NCBI RefSeq assembly: GCF_020447265.1
Contig: NZ_JAJADR010000002.1
Location: forward strand, 1,052,444 to 1,116,443
DNA: 64,000 nucleotides
Direction: 5' to 3'
Origin: Hymenobacter lucidus
GTDB taxonomy: Bacteria > Bacteroidota > Bacteroidia > Cytophagales > Hymenobacteraceae
Below the pieces are notes generated by a model. The model did no database searches. It saw only the letters and a list, made by a program, of their open reading frames with translations, and was not told the DNA's origin. The position numbers and the translations under genes are program-made. Of the stretch, positions 16,557-26,827 are shown one piece after another (the stretch's first letter is position 1; each line of letters opens with the position of its first letter).

Positions 16557-16802
16557 TTACGCTACCGCGCCTTCAGCCAGTACAATCACATTGTTGCGGA
16601 GCACTTCCACCACACCACCTTCAATACGGAAGGATTCGCGGCCGGCCGCACCCACTACCGTGATGTCACCCGATTTGAGGGCGCTAATCAGCGGAGCGTG
16701 GTTGTTCAGGACCTCAAACAGCCCATCGGTACCCGGAAATTGCGCCGACACTACGTCGCCAGCAAATACTTTCCGGTCCGGCGTGATGATTTCTAAATGC
16801 AT
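16557..16802 (-). CDS. atpC: F1Fo ATP synthase epsilon subunit, short form
   Basis: An 81-residue protein that matches only the N-terminal beta-sandwich of the epsilon subunit (MHLEIITPDRKVFAGDV, PGTDGLFEVLNNHAPLISAL, GGVVEVLRNNVIVLAE). The C-terminal helical hairpin that inhibits ATP hydrolysis in E. coli (about 138 residues in all) is missing. The frame ends cleanly before a terminator, so this looks like a natural short form rather than a truncation. It sits after atpD across a 115-base spacer that holds a hairpin. The gamma, delta, alpha and Fo genes are not in this window, as is common in Bacteroidota. Confidence 0.93.
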   Translation of the reverse strand: MHLEIITPDRKVFAGDVVSAQFPGTDGLFEVLNNHAPLISALKSGDITVVGAAGRESFRIEGGVVEVLRNNVIVLAEGAVA

Positions 16803-16814
16803 GGTATTAATGTG

Positions 16815-16914
16815 CTAATGTGGGAATGTGCTGATGTGTTAATTAAGGTGCTGATGCACTAATCGGGAATTCCGAATTAGCACATCAGCACATTTAATCA
16901 CATTCGCACATTAG
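16815..16914. repeat. Short-period hairpin (8-base word) between atpD and atpC
   Basis: The left arm 16815-16844 and right arm 16875-16914 pair with one 10-base bulge. The region is built of octamers: GTGCTAAT, GTGGGAAT, GTGCTGAT, GTGTTAAT, then after a short break GTGCTGAT and GCACTAAT. It fills nearly the whole spacer inside an operon whose two products are needed in a fixed ratio, so it may set relative expression or protect the atpD end of the transcript. Confidence 0.65.
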
Positions 16915-16917
16915 AAA

Positions 16918-18432
<1,515 letters not shown>

Positions 18433-18463
18433 TTATATAGATGGGTGCAACGTTTTCAGGGTG

Positions 18464-18495
18464 CAAAACTACGGCTTAATCCCGGCTTTGCCAAA
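18464..18495 (-). promoter_or_regulatory. Bacteroidota-type promoter of atpD-atpC
   Basis: On the minus strand the sequence reads TTTG (18495-18492), 20 bases, TAGTTTTG (18471-18464). The -7 box ends 41 bases before the atpD ATG. Both boxes fit the phylum consensus with acceptable spacing. Confidence 0.65.
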
Positions 18496-18625
18496 GACCC
18501 GCCGGAGTAAAGTTCGGGCCTTTTTTTCACCTCCAATCCACCCTGATTATCAGTCCGTAAGGCCGAAAACCGCATATTTCCCGGGTTAGGCCTCGAAATA
18601 TTTTTGAAATATTTTTGCGGGAAAA

Positions 18626-18656
18626 TTTGCCTTGAATCTTTCCCGTGGTACATTTG
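18626..18656 (+). promoter_or_regulatory. Bacteroidota-type promoter of tRNA-Gln
   Basis: TTTG at 18626-18629, 19 bases, then TACATTTG at 18649-18656. The expected start is near 18663, about 36 bases before the mature tRNA, which would leave a 5-prime leader for RNase P to remove. Confidence 0.75.
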
Positions 18657-18698
18657 CAGACCCAAACGGCACACCCACACCGGTAGCCGCTTGGATAT

Positions 18699-18771
18699 TG
18701 TCCGATGGTGTAACCGGCAACACGCTTGATTTTGATTCAAGAAAGTCCAGGTTCGAGCCCTGGTCGGACAA
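18699..18771 (+). tRNA. tRNA-Gln (anticodon UUG)
   Basis: A 73-base cloverleaf. The acceptor stem is TGTCCGA (18699-18705) with TCGGACA (18764-18770) and discriminator A. The D stem is GTG/CAC with loop TAACCGGCAA. The anticodon stem is CTTGA/TCAAG with loop TTTTGAT, giving UUG at 18732-18734, which reads CAA/CAG glutamine. The T arm is CCAGG-TTCGAGC-CCTGG. The 3-prime CCA is not encoded and must be added. It stands alone, with its own promoter and a strong terminator 14 bases later. Confidence 0.96.
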
Positions 18772-18784
18772 CTGACTAAGTAAC

Positions 18785-18836
18785 GCGAAAGGCGCTGATT
18801 CTTCCTCCCCGGAAGAGTCGGCGCCTTTCGCTTTTT
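18785..18836 (+). terminator. Terminator after tRNA-Gln
   Basis: An 11-bp stem GCGAAAGGCGC / GCGCCTTTCGC extended by a second inner stem (GATTCTTCC with GGAAGAGTC) and followed by TTTTT. It insulates the tRNA from prs, whose ATG is 36 bases further on. Confidence 0.88.
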
Positions 18837-18871
18837 CCGTTTCTTCCGTTTTCGCCCCCTTTCCCCTCTCC

Positions 18872-19801
<930 letters not shown>

Positions 19802-19850
19802 CCACCAGGTCGGGTCATAAAATAGCCGGAGCCAATTTTGGCATGGTGTT

Positions 19851-19894
19851 GAAGAGAGGGAACTGAAAAGTTCCCTCTCTTCTCGTTTTATTTT
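19851..19894 (+). terminator. Terminator after prs
   Basis: A 14-bp perfect stem GAAGAGAGGGAACT / AGTTCCCTCTCTTC closed by a GAAA tetraloop and followed by a T-rich run (TCGTTTTATTTT). Confidence 0.9.
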
Positions 19895-19900
19895 CCGACT

Positions 19901-20956
19901 ATGAAATATTCTTTACTTCGCTCTGCCTGGGTTAGCCTGTTCTTCTTAGGCCTAGTCAGCAGCTGCACCACGACCGTTCACCTGGAGGCGCTGGCTCCGG
20001 CCTCGGTGCCTATGCCACCGGCCCTGCAGCGCATCGCCACAGCCAACCGCATCCTGCCTGACAGCCGCCGCGACAAATTCTTCGATGTGCTGGAAGGAAT
20101 TTTTACGGGTGAGGGCCCGATGGTGGACCGGGCCGGGGCGGAAGCCTGTGTGCTGAGCACCGGCGAAGCCCTGATGCGCAACAGCCCGCGTTTCCGCGTG
20201 ACGCCAGCCAACCTGCAGCTCGTGGGCCGCACGCGCGAGTTTTTCCTGCCGCCCATGGCTCCCGATTACGTTCGGCGGGTGTGCCGCACTTCGCAGGTTG
20301 ATGGGCTGGTGGTGCTCGAAGCCTTCGACTCCGACATGCAGCTGCAGAAGCGTCAGGAAGAGCGGATTATTAAGGAGAAGGACAAGCCCGACCGGAAAGT
20401 ACTGGTAACGGTCGTGCACATGGACATGCGCGTCGTAACCGGGTTTCGCACCTATGGCCCCGAGGGGCTGGTAGTCGACCAGGCGCGGCAGGAAGATCAT
20501 TTGGGCTGGACCAGCGAAGGCGCCACTTACCAGGCCGCGCTGGCCGGCCTGCCCGCCCCGGAGCGCTGCATCCGGGAAGTGGCTCTCCGTATCGGTGACC
20601 AGTACGCCCGCCGGATTGCGCCGTCCTACGTGCCGTTGTCGCGCAGCATCTACACCCGGGCCAAGAAGAATACGCACATGCAGCAAGCCCGGCAGTGCGT
20701 GCAGGCCACCGACTGGTCTCAGGCCGCGGCCCGCTGGCAGCAGGCCGCCCGCAACCTCAACCACGTAGTAGCGGGCCGGGCCTTTTATAATCTGGCCGTG
20801 TACGAGGAAATGAACAACCACCTGCCCGAGGCCATTGACTACGCCCGCAAAGCGGCCTACACCTGCCAAATGCGGCCGGCCGTCGCGTATCTGCGCGTGT
20901 TGCAGCAGCGCCAGCAGGCCGAGCAGCTGGTGCAACAACAGCTCGGCCGCCCCTGA
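19901..20956 (+). CDS. DUF6340-like lipoprotein
   Basis: A 351-residue predicted lipoprotein; the signal peptide ends in LVSSC at residue 22. The body resembles the DUF6340 family of Bacteroidota: an N-terminal stretch with PASVPMPPALQRIATANR, a central region VDGLVVLEAFDSDMQL that looks like a nucleoside-binding-type beta sheet, and a C-terminal TPR-like part (QAARNLNHVVAGRAFYNLAVYEEMNNHLPEAIDYARKAA; shown as the family tail). Function is unknown. The start is 7 bases beyond the prs terminator T-run, so its promoter may overlap that terminator. Confidence 0.7.
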   Translation: MKYSLLRSAWVSLFFLGLVSSCTTTVHLEALAPASVPMPPALQRIATANRILPDSRRDKFFDVLEGIFTGEGPMVDRAGAEACVLSTGEALMRNSPRFRVTPANLQLVGRTREFFLPPMAPDYVRRVCRTSQVDGLVVLEAFDSDMQLQKRQEERIIKEKDKPDRKVLVTVVHMDMRVVTGFRTYGPEGLVVDQARQEDHLGWTSEGATYQAALAGLPAPERCIREVALRIGDQYARRIAPSYVPLSRSIYTRAKKNTHMQQARQCVQATDWSQAAARWQQAARNLNHVVAGRAFYNLAVYEEMNNHLPEAIDYARKAAYTCQMRPAVAYLRVLQQRQQAEQLVQQQLGRP

Positions 20957-21004
20957 CCTTGCCTGCCAAACCTGGGGCAAGTTTTAATTGTCGGATAGTC
21001 CACC

Positions 21005-21012
21005 TATCTTTG
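21005..21012 (+). promoter_or_regulatory. Candidate -7 box for rplY
   Basis: TATCTTTG matches TAnnTTTG exactly. At the standard 19-base distance upstream the sequence is TTTT (20982-20985), a near match to the -33 TTTG. The leader to the rplY ATG would be about 65 bases, short enough for autoregulation but with no obvious structure. Confidence 0.5.
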
Positions 21013-21083
21013 CGGCCCGTTTTGGGCTGATTGTCAGCTTGGCCGGGAAAACACAATTTACTTTTTCTCAAAAACACAAGCTT

Positions 21084-21656
21084 ATGAAAAGCCTCGAGAT
21101 TGTAGGGTTTAAAAGAGCGAATCTCGGTAAGAAGGATGCTAAAGCGTTGCGTCTTGACTCGTATGTTCCGTGCGTATTGTACGGTGGCGAAGAGCAGGTA
21201 CACTTCTCGGCTCCGGCCATCCTCTTCCGCGAATTGCTGTACACGCCCGAAGTACACGTGGTAGACGTGAACGTAGAAGGCACCGTGTACCGGGCTATCG
21301 TGCAGGACGCACAGTTCCACCCCGTAAACGAAATGCTCCTCCACGTTGACTTCCTGCTCTTGCAGGACGGCAAAGAAGTGAAAATGGACATTCCCGTGAA
21401 GTACGTTGGCGTTTCGCCGGGCGTACTGGCCGGTGGCAAGCTGGTAAGCAAGCTGCGGAAGGTAAAAGTAAAGGCTCTGCCCGAAAACCTGCCCGACTAC
21501 GTGGAAGTGAACATCTCGGACCTCGAGCTGGGCAAATCCATCAAAGTGAGCAAAGTAGAGCCTAAGAACTACACCATCCTCACCAACGGTGCTTCGCCAA
21601 TCGCAACGGTGGCCATCCCACGTGCCCTGAAAGGCCAGATGAACGCCGACAAGTAA
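21084..21656 (+). CDS. rplY: 50S ribosomal protein L25 (bL25), CTC form
   Basis: A 190-residue two-domain L25/CTC protein. The N-terminal domain (GFKRANLGKKDAKALR ... YVPCVLYGG) binds 5S rRNA; the C-terminal TL5 domain includes VDFLLLQDGKEVKMDIPVKYVG and GKLVSKLRKVKVKALPENLPD. In Bacteroidota the gene usually precedes pth, as here. I chose the ATG at 21084 over the frame opening at 20988 because MKSLEIVGFKR is the conserved amino terminus and a -7 box lies between the two. A terminator-like hairpin separates it from pth. Confidence 0.95.
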   Translation: MKSLEIVGFKRANLGKKDAKALRLDSYVPCVLYGGEEQVHFSAPAILFRELLYTPEVHVVDVNVEGTVYRAIVQDAQFHPVNEMLLHVDFLLLQDGKEVKMDIPVKYVGVSPGVLAGGKLVSKLRKVKVKALPENLPDYVEVNISDLELGKSIKVSKVEPKNYTILTNGASPIATVAIPRALKGQMNADK

Positions 21657-21682
21657 TATCTCTCCGCTCTGCGGTAAGTACG

Positions 21683-21719
21683 AAAATCCTGTCCTGCCTC
21701 GGCGGGACAGGATTTTTTT
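21683..21719 (+). terminator. Terminator after rplY
   Basis: AAAATCCTGTCC pairs with GGGACAGGATTTT around a short loop, followed by a seven-base T run. It lies 26 bases before the pth ATG, so read-through or a promoter downstream of the stem must supply pth. Confidence 0.85.
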
Positions 21720-21744
21720 GCGTTTAAAACCCGTATTTCGCCTT

Positions 21745-22311
21745 ATGAAGTTTCTGGTTATGGCCCTGGGCAATATTGGCCCCGAATACGCCGACACGCG
21801 CCACAACATCGGCTTTATGGTAGCCGACTATCTGGCTGCCAAGCACGATGCGCAGTTTGAATTGAAGCGCCACGGTTTCGTCACCGAAATCAAGCACAAG
21901 GGCAAAACGCTGGTGCTGGTGAAGCCGACGACCTACATGAACCTGAGCGGTAAAGCCGCCGCCCACTACCTGACGAGCGAGAAAATCCCGAAGGAAAACA
22001 TGGTGGTAGTAACCGATGACCTGGCCCTACCCTACGGCAAACTGCGGCTGAAAGGCAAAGGCTCGGCCGGTGGCCACAATGGCCTGAAGCATATTCAGGA
22101 AACCCTGGGAACCGACGAATACGCCCGCCTGCGCTTCGGCGTGGATGCCAATTTCCCGAAGGGCCGGCAGGTGGATTATGTTTTGAACCCGTTTTCGGCC
22201 GATGAGAAAATTGACCTGCCGCTGCGCATCGAAAAAGCCGCCGACGCTATTCTGGCCTTTGCTACCATTGGCCTGGAGCGCGCTATGAACGTGGTGAATG
22301 TGAAAGAGTAA
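21745..22311 (+). CDS. pth: Peptidyl-tRNA hydrolase
   Basis: A 188-residue enzyme that releases peptides from tRNAs dropped by stalled ribosomes. Catalytic and binding segments are MALGNIGPEYADTRHNIGFM with the catalytic His, KPTTYMNLSG, VTDDLALPYGKLRLKGKGSAGGHNGLKHI and a normal C-terminal lid. The start at 21745 matches the family (MKFLVMALGN); the frame opens nine codons earlier. It is followed at once by the composite element copy B, then by the convergent metG. Confidence 0.96.
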   Translation: MKFLVMALGNIGPEYADTRHNIGFMVADYLAAKHDAQFELKRHGFVTEIKHKGKTLVLVKPTTYMNLSGKAAAHYLTSEKIPKENMVVVTDDLALPYGKLRLKGKGSAGGHNGLKHIQETLGTDEYARLRFGVDANFPKGRQVDYVLNPFSADEKIDLPLRIEKAADAILAFATIGLERAMNVVNVKE

Positions 22312-22312
22312 T

Positions 22313-22505
22313 GTGCTCAGGTGCTAATGGGTAAAATGTGCTGAATGTTTCATTGCGAGCGAAGCCGAAGCAATCCGTCCTTTGAAATGTGCTCAGCCCT
22401 CTAATATAAAAAGCCCTTTCCCGTAACAACAGGAAAGGGCTTTCTGGTAACAGGGCATTACGTACTGCGCAGAGGACGGATTGCTGCGCGTTACTGCAAT
22501 GACAG
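22313..22505. repeat. Composite palindromic element, copy B
   Basis: This is the second copy of the element at 3572-3782, again between convergent stops (pth and metG). The order is octamer-like words (GTGCTCAG, GTGCTAAT), the left arm CATTGCGAGCGAAGC...CAATCCGTCC, the central hairpin AAAGCCCTTTCC / GGAAAGGGCTTT at about 22411-22443, then CTGGTAACAGG, ACTGCGCAG, and the right arm GGACGGATTGC...GCAATGAC. The right arm ends 9 bases before the metG stop. The central stem can terminate transcription from both sides. Confidence 0.75.
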
Positions 22506-22513
22506 TCAATTCT

Positions 22514-24559
22514 CTACGCTACGTGGCTGCCAGGCTGCACATGCTGGCCGGGCTGCATGAGCTGCAGGGAGCCGTCGGCATTTTCGGCCAGCAGCAGCAT
22601 ACCCTGCGACTCAATACCTTTTATTTCGCGAGGCGCGAGGTTGAGCAGCACCAGTACTTGTTGGCCAACTAAGGCCTCGGGAATGAAGTGCTCGGCAATA
22701 CCGCTAACAATGGTGCGCTGGTCGAGACCCGTATCGACGGTGAGCTTGAGCAGCTTTTTGGTTTTGGCTACTTTCTCGGCGGCTACTACGGTACCCACAC
22801 GCAGATCCATGCGGCCGAAATCGTCGAAGCTGACGTCTTCCTTAGCGGGCGCGGCCACGGCGTTGGCCAGCTCGTTGGCTTTTTTGGTATCCAGCAGCTT
22901 CTGCACCTGGGCTTCCACGGTGGTATCCTCGATTTTTTCGAACAGCAGCGCGGCAGCTCCTATTTCGTGGCCGGTAGCCAGCGCATCGGGGCGGCCGGCG
23001 GCTTGCCAACTGCCTTTTTCCAGGCGCAGCATGTCACCAAGCGTAGCGGCCGATGCGGGCAGGAATGGCTCCATTAACGTAACTAGGCTGGCGGCAATTT
23101 GCAAGGCTACGTGGAGCACGGTACCAGTGCGAGCTTCGTCGGTTTTAATCAGTTTCCAAGGCTCGGTTTCGGCCAAGTATTTATTGCCGACGCGGGTCAG
23201 ATTCATCAATTCATTCAGCGCGTCGCGGAAGCGGTAGTTGTCAATCAGTTCGCCGATACGCTGTGGAAATTCGGCTAATTGCGCCAACGCTTCCAAATCA
23301 ATTGTTTGCAGCTCGCCATTTATGGCGGGCACTTTGCCGGCAAAGAACTTGTGCGTCAATACCACGGCGCGGTTGACGAAATTACCCAGGTTGGCAACCA
23401 GCTCGTTGTTGTTGCGCGCCTGAAAATCCTTCCAGGTAAAATCGTTGTCTTTTGTTTCAGGCGCGTTGGCGCACAGCACGTAGCGCAGCACGTCGGCTTT
23501 ACCCGGAAAATCCTGCAAATATTCGTGCAGCCACACCGCCCAGTTGCGGCTCGTGCTGATTTTGTCGCCTTCCAGATTCAGGAATTCATTGGCTGGCACA
23601 TTATCGGGCAGAATATAGTCGCCGTGGGCCTTAAGCATCGCCGGGAAAATGATGCAGTGGAACACGATATTATCCTTGCCGATAAAATGCACCAGCTTGG
23701 TGCCGCTGTCTTTCCAATAGGTTTCCCAGGTATCGGGCAGCAGGTCTTTGGTGGCAGAAATGTAGCCGATGGGCGCATCGAACCACACGTAGAGCACTTT
23801 GCCCTCGGCGCCAGCTACGGGCACGGGCACGCCCCAGTCCAAGTCACGGGTGACGGCGCGGGGCTGCAGGCCCTGGTCAATCCAAGACTTGCATTGGCCG
23901 TACACGTTGGCTTTCCAGTCGGCTTTGTGGCCTTCCACAATCCACTCGCGCAGCCACGGTTCGTACTGGTCGAGGGGCAGATACCAGTGCTTGGTTTCGC
24001 GCAATACCGGCTGATTGCCCGAGAGCATGCTGCGCGGATTAATTAATTCGGTGGGGCTCAGCGACGAGCCGCATTTCTCGCACTGGTCGCCGTAGGCATT
24101 TTCGTTGCCACAGTTGGGGCAGGTACCTACAATGTAGCGGTCGGCCAGAAATTGTTCGGCTTTTTCGTCGTAGTACTGCTGCGAGGTCTGCTCAATGAAT
24201 TTATCTTCCTCGTAAAGCTTCTTGAAAAAGCCACTGGCTACTTCGCTGTGCGTTTGGGAAGACGTGCGCGAATAAATATCGAACGACACGCCAAAATCGA
24301 CGAAGGAGTCGCGAATTATTGCGTGGTATTTATCGACTACCTGCTGGGGTGTAACACCTTCTTTCTGGGCGCGGATGGTAATGGGTACCCCATGCTCATC
24401 GGAGCCACAGATAAACTTCACGTCGCGGCCGGCGGCGCGCAGATAACGAACGTAAATATCTGCTGGTAAGTACACGCCGGCCAGATGCCCGATATGCACG
24501 GGACCGTTGGCATAGGGCAGCGCGGCCGTGACTGTATAGCGTTGGGGGTAAGCTTGCAT
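22514..24559 (-). CDS. metG: Methionyl-tRNA synthetase
   Basis: A 681-residue class I synthetase charging tRNA-Met. It has HIGH at residues 22-25, a zinc-knuckle [18 protein letters not shown] in the connective domain, the KMSKS loop in the variant form GDKISTSRN, and an anticodon-binding helix bundle. The C-terminal 110 residues form an EMAP/OB-fold tRNA-binding domain ([34 protein letters not shown]), as in dimeric MetG enzymes. It is monocistronic, convergent with pth. Confidence 0.97.
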   Translation of the reverse strand: MQAYPQRYTVTAALPYANGPVHIGHLAGVYLPADIYVRYLRAAGRDVKFICGSDEHGVPITIRAQKEGVTPQQVVDKYHAIIRDSFVDFGVSFDIYSRTSSQTHSEVASGFFKKLYEEDKFIEQTSQQYYDEKAEQFLADRYIVGTCPNCGNENAYGDQCEKCGSSLSPTELINPRSMLSGNQPVLRETKHWYLPLDQYEPWLREWIVEGHKADWKANVYGQCKSWIDQGLQPRAVTRDLDWGVPVPVAGAEGKVLYVWFDAPIGYISATKDLLPDTWETYWKDSGTKLVHFIGKDNIVFHCIIFPAMLKAHGDYILPDNVPANEFLNLEGDKISTSRNWAVWLHEYLQDFPGKADVLRYVLCANAPETKDNDFTWKDFQARNNNELVANLGNFVNRAVVLTHKFFAGKVPAINGELQTIDLEALAQLAEFPQRIGELIDNYRFRDALNELMNLTRVGNKYLAETEPWKLIKTDEARTGTVLHVALQIAASLVTLMEPFLPASAATLGDMLRLEKGSWQAAGRPDALATGHEIGAAALLFEKIEDTTVEAQVQKLLDTKKANELANAVAAPAKEDVSFDDFGRMDLRVGTVVAAEKVAKTKKLLKLTVDTGLDQRTIVSGIAEHFIPEALVGQQVLVLLNLAPREIKGIESQGMLLLAENADGSLQLMQPGQHVQPGSHVA

Positions 24560-24703
24560 ATGAAAAAGGAAACAAGAAAAAACAACGAACCGAGAAGCAA
24601 TATTCAGGGACGAATACTGACTTATTTATTTACAAAGAAACAAGTATTTAAAAGTAAAGCCGACCGAATAAAACCTTAACCTGTCATGGCCGGTAAATAC
24701 TTC

Positions 24704-24711
24704 TATATTTG
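24704..24711 (+). promoter_or_regulatory. Candidate -7 box of the lysine-rich protein gene
   Basis: TATATTTG matches TAnnTTTG and lies 60 bases before the ATG at 24772. It also overlaps the TTG that opens the longest frame, which argues against starting translation there. No clear -33 box. Confidence 0.45.
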
Positions 24712-24771
24712 AGCATAACAGCGCCGAAAAACGCTGCTTTTGTGCCTACCTCCTTTTCATTTATCTGCCCC

Positions 24772-25410
24772 ATGAAAAAAAACGCTCAGGATCAGCCCGC
24801 AAAGAAGGCCAAGAAAGATCCCGCACAAAAGAAAGAAAAGAAAGACCCTGCACAAAGGGCTCAGCACAAAGCTGATAAAGCCGCTTCACGAGCTTCATCG
24901 AAGCTTACCGATGCGCAGACCGAGAAGAAAACCAGCCAGAAAAAGTCCCTGAAAACGGCCGCGAAACAGTTGCAGAAAGAACTGGATCAGCGGATGAAGG
25001 AAACTATGGAGCGCATTCGCAAAGAAACGAAAGCCAAGCTCAAAGAAGTAGTTAAAGATGCAACCAAGCGCCTCGATCTTGACACGGAGCGCATGTTCGA
25101 ACAAGCGCTGCATACCATAGTACGTCACTACGACGGCAACGCTTCCGTAGCCACTTCCGACAGCATCTCCACGACCGAGGATATTACTCCTGAAAAAGCC
25201 AGCAGCCAAGGAAAAGCCTCAGTCGCAACAATCAACAAGAACGGCACTCCACGGAAGCCTCGTACCACGCCAGCCGCCGCCCCTGCCGCCCCCGCGCGAC
25301 GGGGCCGCCCGACTACTGTCGGCAGTGCTGCCCCCCGAGTGCGTAAGCCAACACCACCTAAAACGCCGGCCGCCGACGCTACTGCGCCAGCGGCTGAAAC
25401 CAACAGCTAG
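24772..25410 (+). CDS. Lysine/alanine-rich coiled-coil protein with AT-hook-like tail
   Basis: A 212-residue, strongly basic protein. Residues 1-45 are a Lys/Ala/Gln-rich run with the repeated unit KKDPAQ. Residues 45-105 are predicted coiled coil (KQLQKELDQRMKETMERIRK). The C-terminal third is Pro/Ala-rich with RRGRPTT, which matches the RGRP core of an AT-hook, plus TPRKPRTT and RVRKPTPPK. The plan resembles histone H1-like and nucleoid proteins of bacteria, so DNA binding is plausible but unproven; a structural or phasin-like role is an alternative. The gene is monocistronic, with a promoter box upstream and a strong hairpin after the stop. Confidence 0.7.
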   Translation: MKKNAQDQPAKKAKKDPAQKKEKKDPAQRAQHKADKAASRASSKLTDAQTEKKTSQKKSLKTAAKQLQKELDQRMKETMERIRKETKAKLKEVVKDATKRLDLDTERMFEQALHTIVRHYDGNASVATSDSISTTEDITPEKASSQGKASVATINKNGTPRKPRTTPAAAPAAPARRGRPTTVGSAAPRVRKPTPPKTPAADATAPAAETNS

Positions 25411-25430
25411 AAAAGTTGATCATAGCCTGA

Positions 25431-25484
25431 TAAGGCGCCAAAGGGTCTGCTTTCCTGACGGGAAGCAGGTCCTTTGGCGCTTAA
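25431..25484. terminator. Bidirectional terminator between convergent genes
   Basis: A long stem GCGCCAAAGG...TCTGCTTTCC pairs with GGAAGCAG...CCTTTGGCGC around TGACG. It follows the lysine-rich gene; the stop codon of the opposing lipoprotein gene lies within its foot. Confidence 0.75.
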
Positions 25485-25837
25485 GGCAGGCGGCGCACAG
25501 TATCTACCGGAGCCCCGTTCAGGCGGCGCAACCGGGTTTCATTGGTCGTGTTATTGGGGTCGTTGGTATTCACGCTTTCCACGCGCTTGCGCGAGTTGAT
25601 GCCACTAGCCTGTTCCCGCACCTCTACCCGCCCCGGGGTGGCATCAGGAGCCGAACCGCCGTAACCACCATTACTGTTGTAAGCCGCTTGACGGTCGGCA
25701 TCGGTACGAATGGCAGTGGGCACCGGGGCACGGTCTACTTCGGCAGCACTTTCCTGACTGGCCGTACAGGCCGTCAGCCAGCTGCTACTTAACAACAGCA
25801 ACAGGCGAAACGAGGGAAATATAGATTGAGCAGTCAT
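25481..25837 (-). CDS. Small lipoprotein, unknown function
   Basis: A 118-residue predicted lipoprotein with signal peptide and lipobox LTAC at residue 24. The mature part is hydrophilic and low in hydrophobic residues, with YNSNGGYGGSAPDATPGR and a repetitive Asn/Thr stretch VNTNDPNNTTNET. I know no domain for it. The next gene upstream, DUF3050, begins its stop about 70 bases away on the same strand, so the two could be co-transcribed. Confidence 0.65.
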   Translation of the reverse strand: MTAQSIFPSFRLLLLLSSSWLTACTASQESAAEVDRAPVPTAIRTDADRQAAYNSNGGYGGSAPDATPGRVEVREQASGINSRKRVESVNTNDPNNTTNETRLRRLNGAPVDTVRRLP

Positions 25838-25906
25838 GGCTACAATAGGTTAGAGCAGCCACTTGGACGGGGCTACTCGCTTACAACGCGTAGCTGGCCC
25901 GGTAAG

Positions 25907-26704
25907 TTAGCTTAGCGGCACCGGAGCGGTGGCATCCATAGCCTGCCGGATACCGTCCCAGAGCGCCACGCGGGCCTGCATGCAGCGGGCTGCCACTTCC
26001 CGTGCCTCGTCCCACTTCTGCTCATTATCACCGCAGAGCTCCCGCACCATCTGCTCGGCCAGGGGCGTGTGTACCTCCTCATCGAGCTGAATATGGCGGT
26101 TGAGGTAATACGTAAACGTTTCGAGCTGGCCGGGAAAGCGCTGTCCCAGATCGGCTACCAAGTGGCGGAACATATCTGGAATTACGTCTTCGCGGCCGAA
26201 GGTAAAGGCCGAGGCCACAGCGTAGGATTTGCCAGAATTGATGACGTTGAACGTGCTGAGCACAAACTGCTGCACGGCATACGGCACATTAGCCTGCAGC
26301 AGCGCCATTTCCACCGATTCGCCCACCGACAGCGCGTCGAGTAGCTTGCGGATAGGCTGGGTATCGGCCCCACACTCTTCCATGGCCCGCAGATACAGCT
26401 CGAAATGGCTGGCCGGCTGCCCGTGCTGGTCCACGTCGGTTTCCTCTTCCAGCACGATTTCGTTAATAAGCCGGCGTGTGGCAGGGTTGCCGCGCGGTAC
26501 CCACGGCACCGTGACGCAGGTCAGGTCGCGCTGCAGGCACTTGAGTAGCGACATAAAATCCCAGACGGCAAACACGTGGTACTGCATAAACTGGCGCAGG
26601 TCTTCCAACGTGCGGATGCCCTGGTACACATTGTGGGCCACGAGCTGCTCACGGGCCGGGGCCAGCTGCTGCTGTAACGTGCGGATTGGATCAACGGAAG
26701 TCAT
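25907..26704 (-). CDS. DUF3050 protein, heme-oxygenase-like fold
   Basis: A 265-residue soluble helical protein matching DUF3050. Landmarks are HNVYQGIRTLEDLRQFMQYHVFAVWDFM, EIVLEEETDVDQHG and the C-terminal YYLNRHIQLDEEVHTPL. The spaced His and Glu residues recall the metal-ligand pattern of heme-oxygenase-like proteins, some of which are di-iron oxidases or oxygenases; I cannot say whether the full ligand set is present. The biological role of the family is not established to my knowledge. It lies downstream of msrB on the same strand, behind a terminator. Confidence 0.85.
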   Translation of the reverse strand: MTSVDPIRTLQQQLAPAREQLVAHNVYQGIRTLEDLRQFMQYHVFAVWDFMSLLKCLQRDLTCVTVPWVPRGNPATRRLINEIVLEEETDVDQHGQPASHFELYLRAMEECGADTQPIRKLLDALSVGESVEMALLQANVPYAVQQFVLSTFNVINSGKSYAVASAFTFGREDVIPDMFRHLVADLGQRFPGQLETFTYYLNRHIQLDEEVHTPLAEQMVRELCGDNEQKWDEAREVAARCMQARVALWDGIRQAMDATAPVPLS

Positions 26705-26769
26705 AGGCAGGAGTTTACAAAGCTAGTTGTGCGCTTGGGGCCGCCGGTACTAGCAGCGGCAGGCGCAGC

Positions 26770-26801
26770 AAAAAACAGCCCGCTGAGTGGTCGGCGGGCT
26801 G
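26770..26801 (-). terminator. Terminator after msrB
   Basis: On the minus strand, CAGCCCGC...GCGGGCTG is followed by a T run (AAAAAA at 26770-26775 on the plus strand). Confidence 0.8.
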
Positions 26802-26827
26802 TGGGGAAGGGCAAATATCGGACTCTT

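Noticed and set aside
19952..21809. Two long minus-strand frames across the DUF6340-like, rplY and pth genes
   Set aside because: They overlap three well-supported plus-strand genes and are antisense shadows.
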